Assembly (NCBI GenBank): GCA_007922305.1
Contig: ML677333.1
Span: 15,150,676 to 15,214,675, forward strand
Reading direction: 5' to 3'
Length of the DNA: 64,000 bases
Origin: Dermatemys mawii
Lineage: Eukaryota > Chordata > Testudines > Dermatemydidae
Shown here: piece by piece, positions 24,520 through 35,729 of the stretch
How the letters are laid out: each line of letters starts with the position of its first letter
Position numbering within the stretch: position 1 is the stretch's first letter
Translations under genes and position numbers: made by a program
The notes under the pieces: generated by a model
Seen by the model: the letters and a program-made list of their open reading frames with translations, nothing else
Told to the model about the DNA's origin: nothing
Database searches by the model: none

Positions 24520-24980
24520 TGTAACAGGGCGACCTACCCCTTTAAGAGCCAGTTTCTTTGGGGCAGTCAACCCTGTTCCATTAGCCCGACTCTTACACCT
24601 CTGCAGAGTTGATTTTAAGAGGAAAGAAGCCTAGCAGTAGGGTGTTGGCTGAAGAGGAGAGCACAAGGCAGGCAGAACGTGGAAGCCTATGGAAGACTGA
24701 GGTAGAAAGTCCGGGAAGTGGCTTCTCCAAAGAGAGCAGAGTGGGATGCAAAGGAGCCCAGGATGGGCTGAAGGGAGAGTCTGAGCACAGCCTGGAGAGG
24801 AGTGAAGAGCTGTGTCCAGAGTAGAATTCTGAAGACAGATATCCTGCAGGTGGGGCTGTGCCCATTTGAAGCTGGGGTGGAACCCTGTTGTGTTTATTTT
24901 GAATGCTGTTAATAAACTAAACTGAAGCCCAGGTGGACTGGACCAGATCCCTCTTAAAGGGCGTAGTCCATCCTGTGACA
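24520..24980 (+). mobile_element. 461-bp LTR-like element with about 30-bp inverted ends
   Basis: The left end tgtaacagggcgacctaccc + ctttaagag and the reversed right end tgtcacaggatggactacgc + cctttaagag match at about 25 of 29 positions. It starts TG and ends CA. AATAAA at 24911, about 70 bp before the right end, is as in a plus-strand LTR. The long inverted termini are unusual for an LTR and could instead indicate a DNA transposon or MITE. The flanks (ctcac, cttaa) do not form a clean target duplication. The frames inside (24593-24981) are chance frames. Confidence 0.6.
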
Positions 24981-27900
24981 CTTAAATGTGTTAAAAAATA
25001 GCCAGAGAGAATACAATATACAGTGATTCTCTCTGCCCCTTTTTCTGACAAAACCTAGTTACAAAACCAACCAACCAACCTGTAACTGATATGACTAAAT
25101 GTAGACACTTTAATTTTAGTACTTGTCTCTAAATAATTAGAGCCTGATTTCTAAATGTTTTGAGCTCTGCAGGATAGGTTCATCAATGGCTATTAGCTGG
25201 ATGGGGATGGATGGTGTCCCTAAACTCTGTTTTTAAGAAGCTGAGAATGGGTGACAGGGGATGTATCATTTGGCGATTACCTGTTCTTTTCATTCCCTCT
25301 GAAGCACCTGGCATTGTCCACTATCAGAAGACAGGATACTGGTCTTTGGTTTGACCCAGTATGGCCTTTCTTTGAAGGCACTTAATCAGATCTATTATTT
25401 TTACACTAGACAGCAACACTGCATTTCAATTTCACCTCAGTCCTGCCCAAATCACATACAGCAGGAGACTGGAGATATAAAATGGATACCAAAAACTTGA
25501 GTTGCTCATTGCAGTGGAAGTATGGTACTGCTGATATTTTAACACTATCTAAGATTTTCCTTTTCACAAATATTTATTGTAATCAAATCTCAGACAACAG
25601 ACAACCTTTGTTGTACACATGTTCCTCCAAAGACTGGAGGACTGATTTAGCTCTCCATTTACACTGGTTCCACGCCAATTTACCGTCAATTACTTCAGTT
25701 GTGTTACTGATTTACAGAGGTGTAAATGAATACAGGATCAAGACCTCTAAACGTCAATTCAGGTCCAAATTTCACAACGGTCTCCTCATTAGAAAGAGTC
25801 AAACAAAGGGTGCAGCCTTGCAAGCTTGCAGGATTGAGCTCTGAAACTGAATCCAAACAGCATTGAACATTAACATTTGAGACTGACATCTTGTAATTTG
25901 CTGGCTTGGACCCATTGCTGGTTGTAATAATGATGCTATTTCCTTGGCAAGTGCCAAATTGAGATTACTGGTTGGCGAGGAATGGCATACAGAGCTAGTC
26001 GGTACCAAGATATCCTATATTTGCTGTTTTGTTTCATCCCCACTCACTTATTTGCCTGAGCACCTGTGTGCCTTGTCTTTTAAGCCCAGATGCAGGACAA
26101 TACTGAAGCATGTCCTTAACTTGAAGCCTGAGCTTAACTCAGGTTGACCTCAGTTAGATGCTGCCCTGAACTAGGGATGCTTTCCTGAATCAGGGCCTTA
26201 GTCAGTCAGTTCTTTGAGGCAAGGCCTGTCTTATGTTTGCAAAACACGTACAATAAAAGGGTCCCAACTTAGCTGAGGCTTCTAGGCACAACTGCAATAT
26301 ACATTTTAATAATTAATAATTTTTGGTTATATAAACTCTTGTGGACGCTTCCAAAGATTGGATTCTGAAGACTGAAGAGGAAAATCCCAGGACTCAGTGA
26401 CTACAGTTGTCAAATACTGACATTAGAAAAATATGTAATTTAAAAAGTTGAATATTCCAGCTTCTTACAAAAGAAACAACATGTATCTTGCGTGATGAGG
26501 ATCTCTGGGCTACCTTGAAGGTCAAGTACTTTAAGTCTTGGACATTTCAAGCTGCTGTCCCATTTAAGTTCCAAATCATTAGTGAAGCAAATAGAAATTT
26601 TAATGTACGCATAGTCAAGGGGGAGGAAAAATTCCACAGCATAATAGAATAGAGGATAGAAAGAGCTACAGCATATGAGCACATTTTTAATTCATCATTC
26701 CTTATTTTTTTAAAAAAACAACCTCCCCAAAACTGACATGCTTGCAAAAACTAGGTCTGAATTCCCAGTGGGAATAATGAGCAACAGCAAGAATGAATGC
26801 TGGGAGAGAAGAATGTGATTGTATTAGGCTCCATCACAATGGGAGGTAAACCCAAATCATTTATAAAAGGTAAATGCTGGCAGAACACAGGGAGCCCAGA
26901 GCACCACACTGCAGGTGTGATTTATGAGGGTAGAGACTGGCTATAAATCAAACCCTTTTGTTTTAAATAGTACTGCTTCAATGCAGTAGATCAATTTACA
27001 TGCAGAGGAAACGATGAAAAAATCCAATACATTTCATCCAAAGAATATTAGAGAATCAGACTGACTATCAGTGGTACATTCAGTGGTAGATAACTGATGC
27101 ATGATTTAATGAAAGCTACCAGCTTCTATACACAGTGCCATAGTCTAGCAACTCAAGTACATTTTAAAATATATTTTGGAATGTATGTTATGAAGTAGTG
27201 CTTAGAATTGTTGTACTTACGATCAGGAATTTTTTGGCTAGATTGCTAAATAGGTGGAGGTGCACTTGTATGTCACCAAGGGCAGAATTTGGCTTTATCA
27301 TCACCAGGTTTTCTCAATTTATAAATTTAATTATTTAGAAGCCTAATCCAAGGGTAATGGGTGGATAAAACAATTAACTGAATGGAAAACTACTGGGACA
27401 TAGACATATAGAAATCATTTGCACATGAAGAGGAAAACATATCCCTAGACAGAAAGGGAAAGTCCGTCATGGTCTGTGTCCATTTTCAGTTAAATATGGA
27501 AAATGTTAGATAATCCTATAATACAGATTTTAAAGGTAACAGATTAAGAGCAAAATTATCTCTTTTAACTGGCATTCCAGATTTTGCAGTGCTGATATTC
27601 ACTGTATATTTTTGCACTCATTTTGCATGTGGAACAAGTGCAGAATATATTGACGTTATCCAGTGGTATTTTTCTGTCTCTGCCTATCTCTAAATTTTGA
27701 TGATTATTGATGGAAACATTTTTTTCATTGGGTTGTGTGTGTGTATAGTGAACTTGATGTTTATTAACATTTACTGATAAAAATCTAATCCTTCCAAAAC
27801 TACTTATGGATAAGTGAGTGCTTTCTCTGTAACCCAGGGTGCAACTCATTTTTGCAGTGTTTAGGACACTCACATGCTATCATTTCTCATATGTGAATGA

Positions 27901-28194
27901 CTTCAGTGTCCAAAATGCAAATGTTACATGAAGACAAGGACATTTTCAGGATCTTTTTTGAGGGTCTGATATAGAGACAACCAAGAGAGTCCTCCATTCA
28001 TAACTATAGATATCAGCTAAAGCCAAAGGCATTAGTATCAATTCCCCATAGAAAATAGTATAAACAATGCATCGAAAAGTGATTTGTTCTTATTATTCTG
28101 AAACATTTATAGTGCTATCCATTTAACGGGCATTATATAAACATAGATGAGACATGGTCTTGGTCCAGAAGAGTGGACAGTCTAAATAAGACGC
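24981..28194. other. Long intergenic stretch, no gene seen
   Basis: Unique-looking AT-rich DNA. A short (ccaa)n run lies at about 25066-25080. The segment 25620-25740 contains opposed 'tttacact' / 'gtgtaaat' words like the foldback family described at 40405-40492. Frames of 66-120 codons (25482-25844, 26440-26747, 27565-27873) show no domain. Confidence 0.4.
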
Positions 28195-28865
28195 TGTAGT
28201 GGGGCAGCTGCCCCGCTCCTGGATAAAAAGGAGTAAAAGCATCCCTGGAGAGGGCTCAGGCTGTGAAAGGGTTGACTGGAGTCGCAGCCACAGCTGTGGC
28301 CAGCTCAGTTAGGGCCCAGCTGGCCCTGATAAGAGGGCTGTGGGCCAGGAGCTGGGGAGTCTCTTTCTCTGCCCCTGGAGGAAGAAGGGCTACTGCCTGG
28401 GAGGCAAGTACGGAACTGGAGCAGTGCTGGGGAATAGGGCAAAGGAGCTTGAGCCTGGTAAAATCCCAGACTGTAGGCCTTGATGAAGGCCTACACAGGT
28501 ACTGGAATTGCAGAGGTCCAGTCCAGGAATAGGCAGAGGCAGCTGGTCCTAACCCCTTGCCAATGATGAGTGGCACTTAAGCACTTCAGTCTGTCCCAGT
28601 GAGCCAGGGCTAGATGATGACTGGCAGTAGTCACTGAGGCAAGGTGCGTTTGGAATGTTTGGGGGTTTCCCTGGGATGGGAGACCCAGAGTGAGGGGGCA
28701 TTGCTGGGGGCAGAACCCCAAGGTAAAGAGGCACTGGGGTCCAGAAGGGACAGGGGGCCAGTGGCAGGCAAGACACTGGTCAGCAGAGGGTGCTTTGAGC
28801 GCTGGAGAGCTAATTTCCTGGACAACCAGCAGGAGGCGCCGGGTCAGTGAGTCTTCGCATCTACA
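28195..28865 (-). mobile_element. Solo LTR, GC-rich family A, reverse orientation
   Basis: The plus strand starts tgtagtggggcagctgcccc and ends gaggcgccgggtcagtgagt ... ctaca, the reverse complement of the layout at 865-1550 and 50231-51019 (cctcctgctggt followed by ggaaattagctc on the minus strand). Length 671 bp, close to the 686 bp of the first copy. The flanking pentamers are gacgc and gtcac, matching at only three positions, so a target duplication is not convincing. The six overlapping frames in this block (60-134 codons) result from its low stop density. Confidence 0.7.
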
Positions 28866-30866
28866 GTCACATACAAGACAAAGGTGCCAGAACATCAGTT
28901 CAGGTGAGAGGACTCAGGAGTCGTTCATTATTTGAAACTAACTGTATTTCAAGTTGATAATGACCCTTTACTAATAAAGGTCAAGGATGTATGAGTATTA
29001 AGAATGGCAGCACAAAACTCATAGCTCACAGAGGAAGGCATTAAAATGGCCTTAAGGCACTTTTGCTGCCTCCCATTCCTAGGCTGCTCTGGGCCCCCAA
29101 GGTTAATTTTGATAGCCTTGAGATGTCTGTCTAAGCTATAGCAACCACCCTAGGCTGCAGTGACATGTAGACTCTCCATAGCACTGCAGGCTGTGACCCC
29201 TCACTTCTGATGCATCCCTCCCACCTCCAGCTCCACCCCAGGCACACCACCTATGCAAAGACTTGTGAGGGTATCCTCGGAAGGCAGTCTGATGATTGCT
29301 CCCTAGAGCCTTCAAGAGAGGAATCCTCCCTCTTTATAGGGCCCTTTCATGGCAACCTGGAACAGGAATGAGGGTCTTAGGAATTTTAAATTGCATGAGA
29401 ATGTTACACCAGCACAGGTGGAAAAAAATATAAGAAAAGAAAAAGCAACCAAAGCATTTATGTTCTCTAATGACCCATTGACTAATTATATTGAAAAGGC
29501 ACAAATATTTTGCATGGAAGAAACATGAAGGCTGTCCACTCCAAAGTGTGCAAATGTCCTGTTTGGAGAGAAGAGATTCTGAGCATTTTGTGTACGCAAT
29601 ATTCTTATATTGCATTAAATTTTGACTTTTTCTGATACACTTGGGTGAAAAATAATTTTTGGAATGTATTTACAAAGAGCTGAATGGTGAGGACTGAAGG
29701 CTGATAATTTTGACTGATGTAGTACCTTTGGGAGAAGAAATCTCAACACTAGGTTTAGAGATGACTGCATGAGGAGTGAGGTAATAATGGGTTTCATCAT
29801 CCAGACACAGGTGATGGAATGAGAAGTAATTTCCCTCCTCAAATTGGGGATATAGGAGAGGAGAAAGCATGTACTGTACTTATGGTAGGCAGTATACAGG
29901 CATTTCGGTGACCTGAGGAGTGCTAGTCCAGATTACAGTGGACCTGCAGTTTTTTCCCATTGCAGGGCCGCTGTGTTGAATGCTGAATACAAATCTTGAA
30001 ACAAATTTTGTTCTGATTTACCCTCTGTGTAATTGCACTGAAGCTGTCTGGCATTGCACTAGGTTAAAATCAAAGCAGAATTTGGTCTCTTGTGTTCTGT
30101 GATTGATGAAGAAAATGTCCCATATTTATAGTAATGACAATTTTAATCTCTGCTGGATAGTGCATGTGGCAGCCTATTTCAAAATATCTACTACTCTGCT
30201 TATGACTATATAATGATCAGTGGCAGCACATATAACAGCCACTGTGCAGATTGTATAGCAAAAAGAATTTATGAGCTTTGGTTCCAAAGCCATAATCTCC
30301 ATTTAGCAAGCTACAGGATCAGAATCACTAGATCAGCTGCTGAGTGGAACCAATCAACATCTCTGTAAGCAGTGTCAGGAATGAGATATATTCTGATATC
30401 TGGTGGTGAACTATGGGAATTGCAGTGAGTTTTGGAAAATAACTTTGGGGCTGATCAATTTGCATAGACACACCCACTGCGCCTAGCCTGAGCCCACAGC
30501 AGCCCACATGGCCACTTCGGCTGATGTGGGAGCTCCAGTTTCTGTGTTATTGGGGCAGGAAATATAAAGTGATGTTACCCTGATTTTGTGAATGAAGGAC
30601 TATGGACACGTACTTGGCCCTTGTTATGATGGAGGGTCTCGCCATCATCTAGGTAGCACTCACTGGGCAAGGGCCATGCGTTTCAGAACACTCTGAGACT
30701 GAGAAAGGCCATAGGCAGGTCTCTATAACTTTTGGTGAGGGACTTATTTAAGGCCCCCCCAGATCTATTGCACCATGCTTCTCTCCACTGTGGCATGTTA
30801 GAGCTAATTTTGATTCCCTTAGGAGTCTTGGTTCAGGCTGCTAAGCTGAATTCACTTTGAGTCTGC
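28866..30866. other. Intergenic stretch, no gene seen
   Basis: AT-rich and unique-looking. Minus-strand frames at 29334-29870 have no motif. The last five bases, tctgc at 30862-30866, are the presumed target duplication of the next LTR. Confidence 0.4.
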
Positions 30867-31760
30867 TGGTGTACCTGTGCCAAGGTGCTGACACTCCCCC
30901 CCCCACTAAGAGCTGAAATCATTTAAGAGCTGAAACCACTGAGCACTGTGTTAAGTGGGGGCAGGCCTAAGGGCATGTTGGTGGCACCAAGCAATTTGTG
31001 CAGCTAGCAGAGCAAAGCAGCGGACTCAGCTGAGCGGTTCCTGGGTGCAGTTCGTGTGGCTGGCACAGCAGAGCAGTCCGTGTGTCGACTAGCGGAGCCG
31101 TTTGTGCTGCTGACGGAGGGACTGGCACCGCAGAGCTGTCCGTGTGTCGGCTAGCAGGAGGGCTAGCGGAGTGACTGGCGCTGCAGAGCAGCTTGAGTGT
31201 CGGTGAGCAGAGCAGAGCGGATTGCGGTGAGGGCTGCAGCGGAACCCCACAGAGAGGCGGCGCAGTCGGCCTCGGACCCCGTAAGGTGCCCCGTGCCCTA
31301 CCCTCCATCTCCACCCAGGCTGGAGGTAAGACTCTGCCAATTGACTTTTGAACTCTGCACTGACCCAGAACAGAGATTCTTGGGCTGCTGGACTTTTGGG
31401 ACTATTGAGTGACTTTTTGGGGTTGTGGAACTCAAGAGCCAAAGGGAAGGCCACGGCCTATTTGCTGAGAGGGGGGCTTCTGGTTCATGGTTTGGTTTAT
31501 TAACCTTGTTTGTGGTGTTTCCCCAATATAATGCCACATTGTTTCTCCCTGTTATTAAAAGGCTTTGGTACACTCAGACTCTGTGCTTGCGAGAGGGGAA
31601 GTATTGTCTCTTACAGACGCCCAGAGGGGTGGTATATGGTTGTCCCAGGTCACTGGGTGGGGGCTCGAGCCGGTTTTTTGTATTGTGCTATTGGAATGGA
31701 ACCCCTGGAATCTGAACCCGGCCCTTGTTGCTGCCAACTCTGATGGGCAGAAGGGTTACA
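30867..31760 (+). mobile_element. Solo LTR, CpG-rich (Gypsy-like by recollection)
   Basis: An 894-bp block starting TGGTGTACC and ending GGGTTACA, flanked by identical tctgc at 30862-30866 and 31761-31765. The 3' part (ggctttggtacactcagact, gtcccaggtcactgggtggg, ggcccttgttgctgccaact) matches what I recall of Gypsy-type LTRs in turtles; that family assignment is from memory and unverified. An ATTAAA signal (ctgttattaaaaggc, about 31552) suits the plus strand. The 5' third is CpG-rich and carries an imperfect tandem repeat. Overlapping frames of up to 121 codons within it are non-coding shadows. Confidence 0.75.
31060..31225 (+). repeat. Imperfect tandem repeat inside the LTR
   Basis: Three diverged units begin at 31060 (ctggcacagcagagcagtcc), 31122 (ctggcaccgcagagctgtcc) and 31175 (ctggcgctgcagagcagctt), with spacing of 62 and 53 bp. 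Each continues with gtgtgtcg or a variant and a gctagc-like word. The units are rich in CpG, unusual in an otherwise CpG-poor window. Confidence 0.75.
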
Positions 31761-31765
31761 TCTGC

Positions 31766-33069
31766 ACAGATCTGATATTCTGTGTGGTAGCAGGGAGTGA
31801 CTCACATACATGCAAGCCAGTTTACTATGCATGCTAGATTTTTTTCAGCTGCAGTGTTATGCACTGCCTATCAGAGATTAGAATCTGTTCTAAAAAGTGT
31901 CTTCTAAGATTTAACTCCATTTTCCTGTGTTAAGAATTAGATTTCCTACTTAATCAGCACCTGGACCCTGATTCAGCAAAGCACATTAGTATGTTTCTAG
32001 GCCCAGCCCTATCCAGGAGAGCTTTAATGGGGGCTTTCTCTTTAAGCACATGCTTCAGTCCCACAGAAATGGGGGTTAAAATGAAGCATGTGTTTGTGTG
32101 CTTTCTGCAATTGGGGGCCAAATCAGTGGGGTACCATGTGGGCTGTGCAGCAGTCTGCATGAATTACAATGTGGTATTTTTTCATCTGTATTAGGAAAGG
32201 GTCTAATACATAGGGGACATTACTGGAAACTACTAATATTAGTACCTAGATAAAATAGATAGCAGGGGATTTTAGGGACCTTTGCTAAGCTACCATTCCA
32301 GTTCTAAGTAGATATATATTAAACAGAAACAATTTCAGAATACTGAAGTGATTAAAAAAACAAATACTTGGAAGCTTGAAAATTCAGAGTTAAAGTGTAC
32401 AGACCAGAAACAGCACCATCTCATAGCCACCGTATGCTGAAAAACCCAGTGTACCTTGTCTAGTCTCCAAAATGTACACTCGCAAATTGTAGCTTCTTGA
32501 TGTGACTTGGCTACCTCACCATAAAATAGGTAGATGACCCCTGAATTTCAAACAGTTGTTGGTTTAACATTGATATCCAGGTTTCAAGTATACTCTGTTT
32601 TAGATGTACCTCAATCCAACAATATTGTTTCAATGGATAATAGGAATTAGTATCCTGGATCACACAACTGGTCCATTTGGTTTGGTTTCCTATCTTCAAA
32701 AGTTGCCAGTAACAGAGGAAGAGCTAAAACACTGTAATGGGCAACTCTGCAATAACATGATAATGGGGAAGCTTCTCCCCAATCCCAGGCTGCTAAATTT
32801 AGGTCCTGATGCATGATGGTTGATATCCCTTAAAAGTAGTTATTTTAATCTAGTGTAACTGTGGATGATGATCTTTTAAATTTCCCATTAGTCCCTTGGG
32901 CCTAATGATATCTTGTGGCAGAGTGCCACTGACAGAGGCCAGTTATGCATTATGTACAAGAGTATTCCCGTCTGCTAGTTTGTAATGTCTTTTTAAAAGT
33001 CATCTTTCTTTTTCATTCTTGATTTCCTCACTTATTTATGATTTGTTTTAAAATCTCAGAAATTAGAAC
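31766..33069. other. Intergenic stretch, no gene seen
   Basis: Unique-looking sequence. A short phrase near 31970-32090 (gattcagcaaagcacatta ... aagcacatgcttcagtccc) resembles the short dispersed words seen near 46340. No domain is present in the frames of 62-70 codons. Confidence 0.35.
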
Positions 33070-33450
33070 AATGACTTTGTCTAACTCACCCTCTGGCAAT
33101 GCAGGATTTTTTTCTACAGCGTATTCTTTAGTGATTTTGTAACCCACACACCTTCTGGATGTGGTGTTCTGTCTTACCTAGTGGCACTGAGACCACTTAG
33201 AGAGAGAGATAAAATGAGTCTGCTCTACAGCCTTAGTTGCTAGACAGTTGGCTTTTAGCTCATGCAATAGAGGCTCATGTATTAAGCTCCAGAGGCCCCA
33301 GATTTGAACCTGCCTGCCGGTGACAGGGGTCTGTAGGTGTTATGCTTTGTCATGTTTAGTTTTAAACATCTCAAGAGACGGGGCATCCACTGCTGCCTTT
33401 GCAGGATTATGTCCATAATCTTAAAGACTGTTGACCAGTTGCTAATCACA
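33070..33450 (-). mobile_element. Old CR1-type LINE fragment interrupted by a SINE
   Basis: On the plus strand, ccctctggcaatgcaggatt ... tctttagtgattttg is followed, after a SINE, by tttagttttaaacatctcaa and gagacggggcatccactgct. This is the order found in reversed, old CR1-type tails. The element is highly diverged and has no open frame. Confidence 0.5.
33139..33335 (+). mobile_element. tRNA-derived SINE nested in the CR1 fragment
   Basis: Starts gtaacccacacaccttctgg and carries a box A-like stretch (tagctcatgcaatagaggc) and a box B-like stretch (ccagatttgaacctg) about 45 bp apart, the spacing of a pol III internal promoter. I recall similar sequences as a frequent turtle SINE. It splits the CR1 fragment, so it is younger than it. 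Target duplications are not clear (a shared tttgt at the edges at best). Confidence 0.6.
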
Positions 33451-34912
33451 AGGTATGTGTGCTTTGAAGGTGGAAGTGTAGCTATAGCAGCATGAGTGGT
33501 GGTGGGAAGGTCTAGTTGTACAATCCCATCTGAGAAATTAGGTATGTGCTTTGATGGCTAGCCCCTTCTGTAGCTACACTTCTATTTTTAGCATACTAGT
33601 TCCATCAGAACTACAATGGGTATGTCTGTGCAAGTTGGAAATTACACCTTCCACCTAGCTTTATCTGTGTTCTTTCTGGTCAGAATATTAAGAGAGAACT
33701 CCATGTTCTTATTGTCCATTGTAAAACATTTTGAAAAACCATGCAGGCATGAGGAAGCAGTTATGCCACATTGATATCTTGGGTCAGAGTCTGCTCTCAT
33801 TTATAGTGGTGTAAATCCAGAAGAACTCCAATATCTTCAGAGGAGATCATTTGCCCTTACACTGATAAAACTGCACATTTTGGCATCATTTTCTGAGCTC
33901 TGATTATGACACTATCTTGCATGTTTGCTGCATTTTCCTAAGTATGTTTTACAAGGGACTTACATAAATTTGGCTATAATGAAAATGTGTTATTGAATTA
34001 TGATTCTTTTTACTCCTGCTATCTCTTTCCTCTCAGTTGCCAGTTGTCTTCTTCCAACTGGGCAGATAAAGCATTTGCCCTACAAGACTGTTAATTCAGC
34101 ACTATAAATAGGCTGGGAAGCAATACTGTTGGAGTGAAGCAGTTGGCACACTCCTCTTTCCCCTCTCCAGTGGCAAAGTTGTTCATGACCACAATGCACT
34201 TGGTTTTCATTAGCCTCCAGAGCAGAACTCGAAGGTTATTTCTGCATCTGGGTCCCTCACATGGCTGCACAAAGCACACTACATTTTAAACAAGGACAAC
34301 ACCACCAGTGCACTGAATGTCATACAAAGGCAATGACAGAAGATGAGACCTCTCCTGCCACATTGCATTGTTCCATAAACAGGACAGAATTCTCAGTTGA
34401 TGGGTATTTTAAACTTTTTGCACAGTTAGGAATTTGTTAGCCTGCAGTATAAACTGTGAATTGTATAGCTATTTGTCAGGCTAGTTGATGAAGTGATCTA
34501 GCAATAGTTTTGCTTTTTCTCAATTCAATGGCTCTCTGTTTTTCTGCATCAAACTAATGCTTTCTTGGCCCCAGAAAGTGGTTTTTAATAATAATGACCA
34601 TATTTTTCAAGCTGCTGAAGCTCCCTGAAAACCAAAGCAGAGGAATTTAAATATCTGATTTTGAAAGCTCTGAGGGCACTAGCTAGATCAGATACTTAAA
34701 AGCACCATCCAGAGTCAAAATAATTTCAGCAATTCCTTCTAGGTAGCAAAAGCAGACACACACTGCAATAGCTACAGAAGCACCTGTTTGATTTTGGAAG
34801 AAAAATGTAAACTGGGTGACAATTCTGGGTAACTATATTTGTTTTGATTCTCTCAGCAGAGACATTTTATAAACCATATAAATGATTATTTGTTCTTAGG
34901 TGATAATATCCC
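33451..34912. other. Intergenic stretch, no gene seen
   Basis: AT-rich, unique-looking. One minus-strand frame of 62 codons (34091-34279) has no motif. The last five bases, atccc, are the probable target duplication of the following LTR. Confidence 0.4.
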
Positions 34913-35629
34913 TGTCAGGGGGTACATCCACTGGTAAGGCACCCTTTGGCGACTGCATCTGGAGATTAGCTCTGCCAGGTCTGATGCCCCCTTCTTTCAG
35001 TTGCTCATAACACAGCCTCTCTTGCTCTTTAGGGATTGCAGTGCTTCCTCTTTGTGGCTTGGCCTTCCAGTCAGGTCATTATATAGTTTTCCCATTCTGG
35101 AATAACAGTCTCAGCAGACCACTGTCCATGGGCCTTTTGAGGCAGTCTTCCAATTCTAGACTGTGCCACTTCCCCAATAGCCAGTAGAAAATGTGGGCCC
35201 ACACACTACTCTGAGTTCCAGTCCAGAGACCTTACAATTAGCAGCCAAGGTCTCAATCCTTGCACCATCTCAATTCTTGCTCCTATTTCCCTGGGCTTCT
35301 TTCTACTCCACACTCTGCAAGCTTCCTTCTCTACCACCCATCTGCGTAAACCCCTTCCCCCAGGGTCAGGACCCCAGGACTTCTGCTCCCCCCCTGGATT
35401 TCCTCCTCCTCTTCTCACTAGGCCCAGTGAATTACTGCAGCACCCCTCTGCTCTCTCTTCCTGGCTTTATACAAGCCCTGCCTGCTCCAGCCCAGATGGG
35501 CTTCATATTCAATTAGGGCTTGTCAGTCAAGCCTAAGTATCCCCTCAGGTGCAGCCTACTAGGTTAATTAACCTCTCCTAAGACACCTTAACCCCTTCAG
35601 GAGTGGTGTGGGGTGAACATTCCATCACA
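34913..35629 (+). mobile_element. Solo LTR, 717 bp
   Basis: Starts TGTCAGGGGG and ends ATTCCATCACA. The flanks are atccc (34908-34912) and gtccc (35630-35634), a 5-bp target duplication with one A/G difference. A TATA-like tttatac lies near 35463 and attatatag near 35079. The block is richer in C and G than its surroundings, which accounts for the 107-codon frame at 35193-35516. No internal retroviral region is present. Confidence 0.7.
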
Positions 35630-35692
35630 GTCCCATGTACAGCCATTATGCAAGTATGATACAATACAGAGTTATTTATAACGGAAGGGTTG

Positions 35693-35693
<1 letters not shown>

Positions 35694-35729
<36 letters not shown>
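35694..35729 (+). repeat. T25-A11 homopolymer junction
   Basis: 25 thymines run directly into 11 adenines, a perfect self-complementary tract. It may be two opposed poly(A) remnants or a slippage-prone site. Confidence 0.9.

Noticed and set aside
28256..28895. Cluster of six frames on both strands, up to 134 codons
   Set aside because: All fall in the reverse-oriented LTR at 28195-28865 or cross its edge.
31010..31300. CpG-island promoter of a host gene
   Set aside because: The CpG-rich block is internal to an LTR bounded by tctgc duplications.
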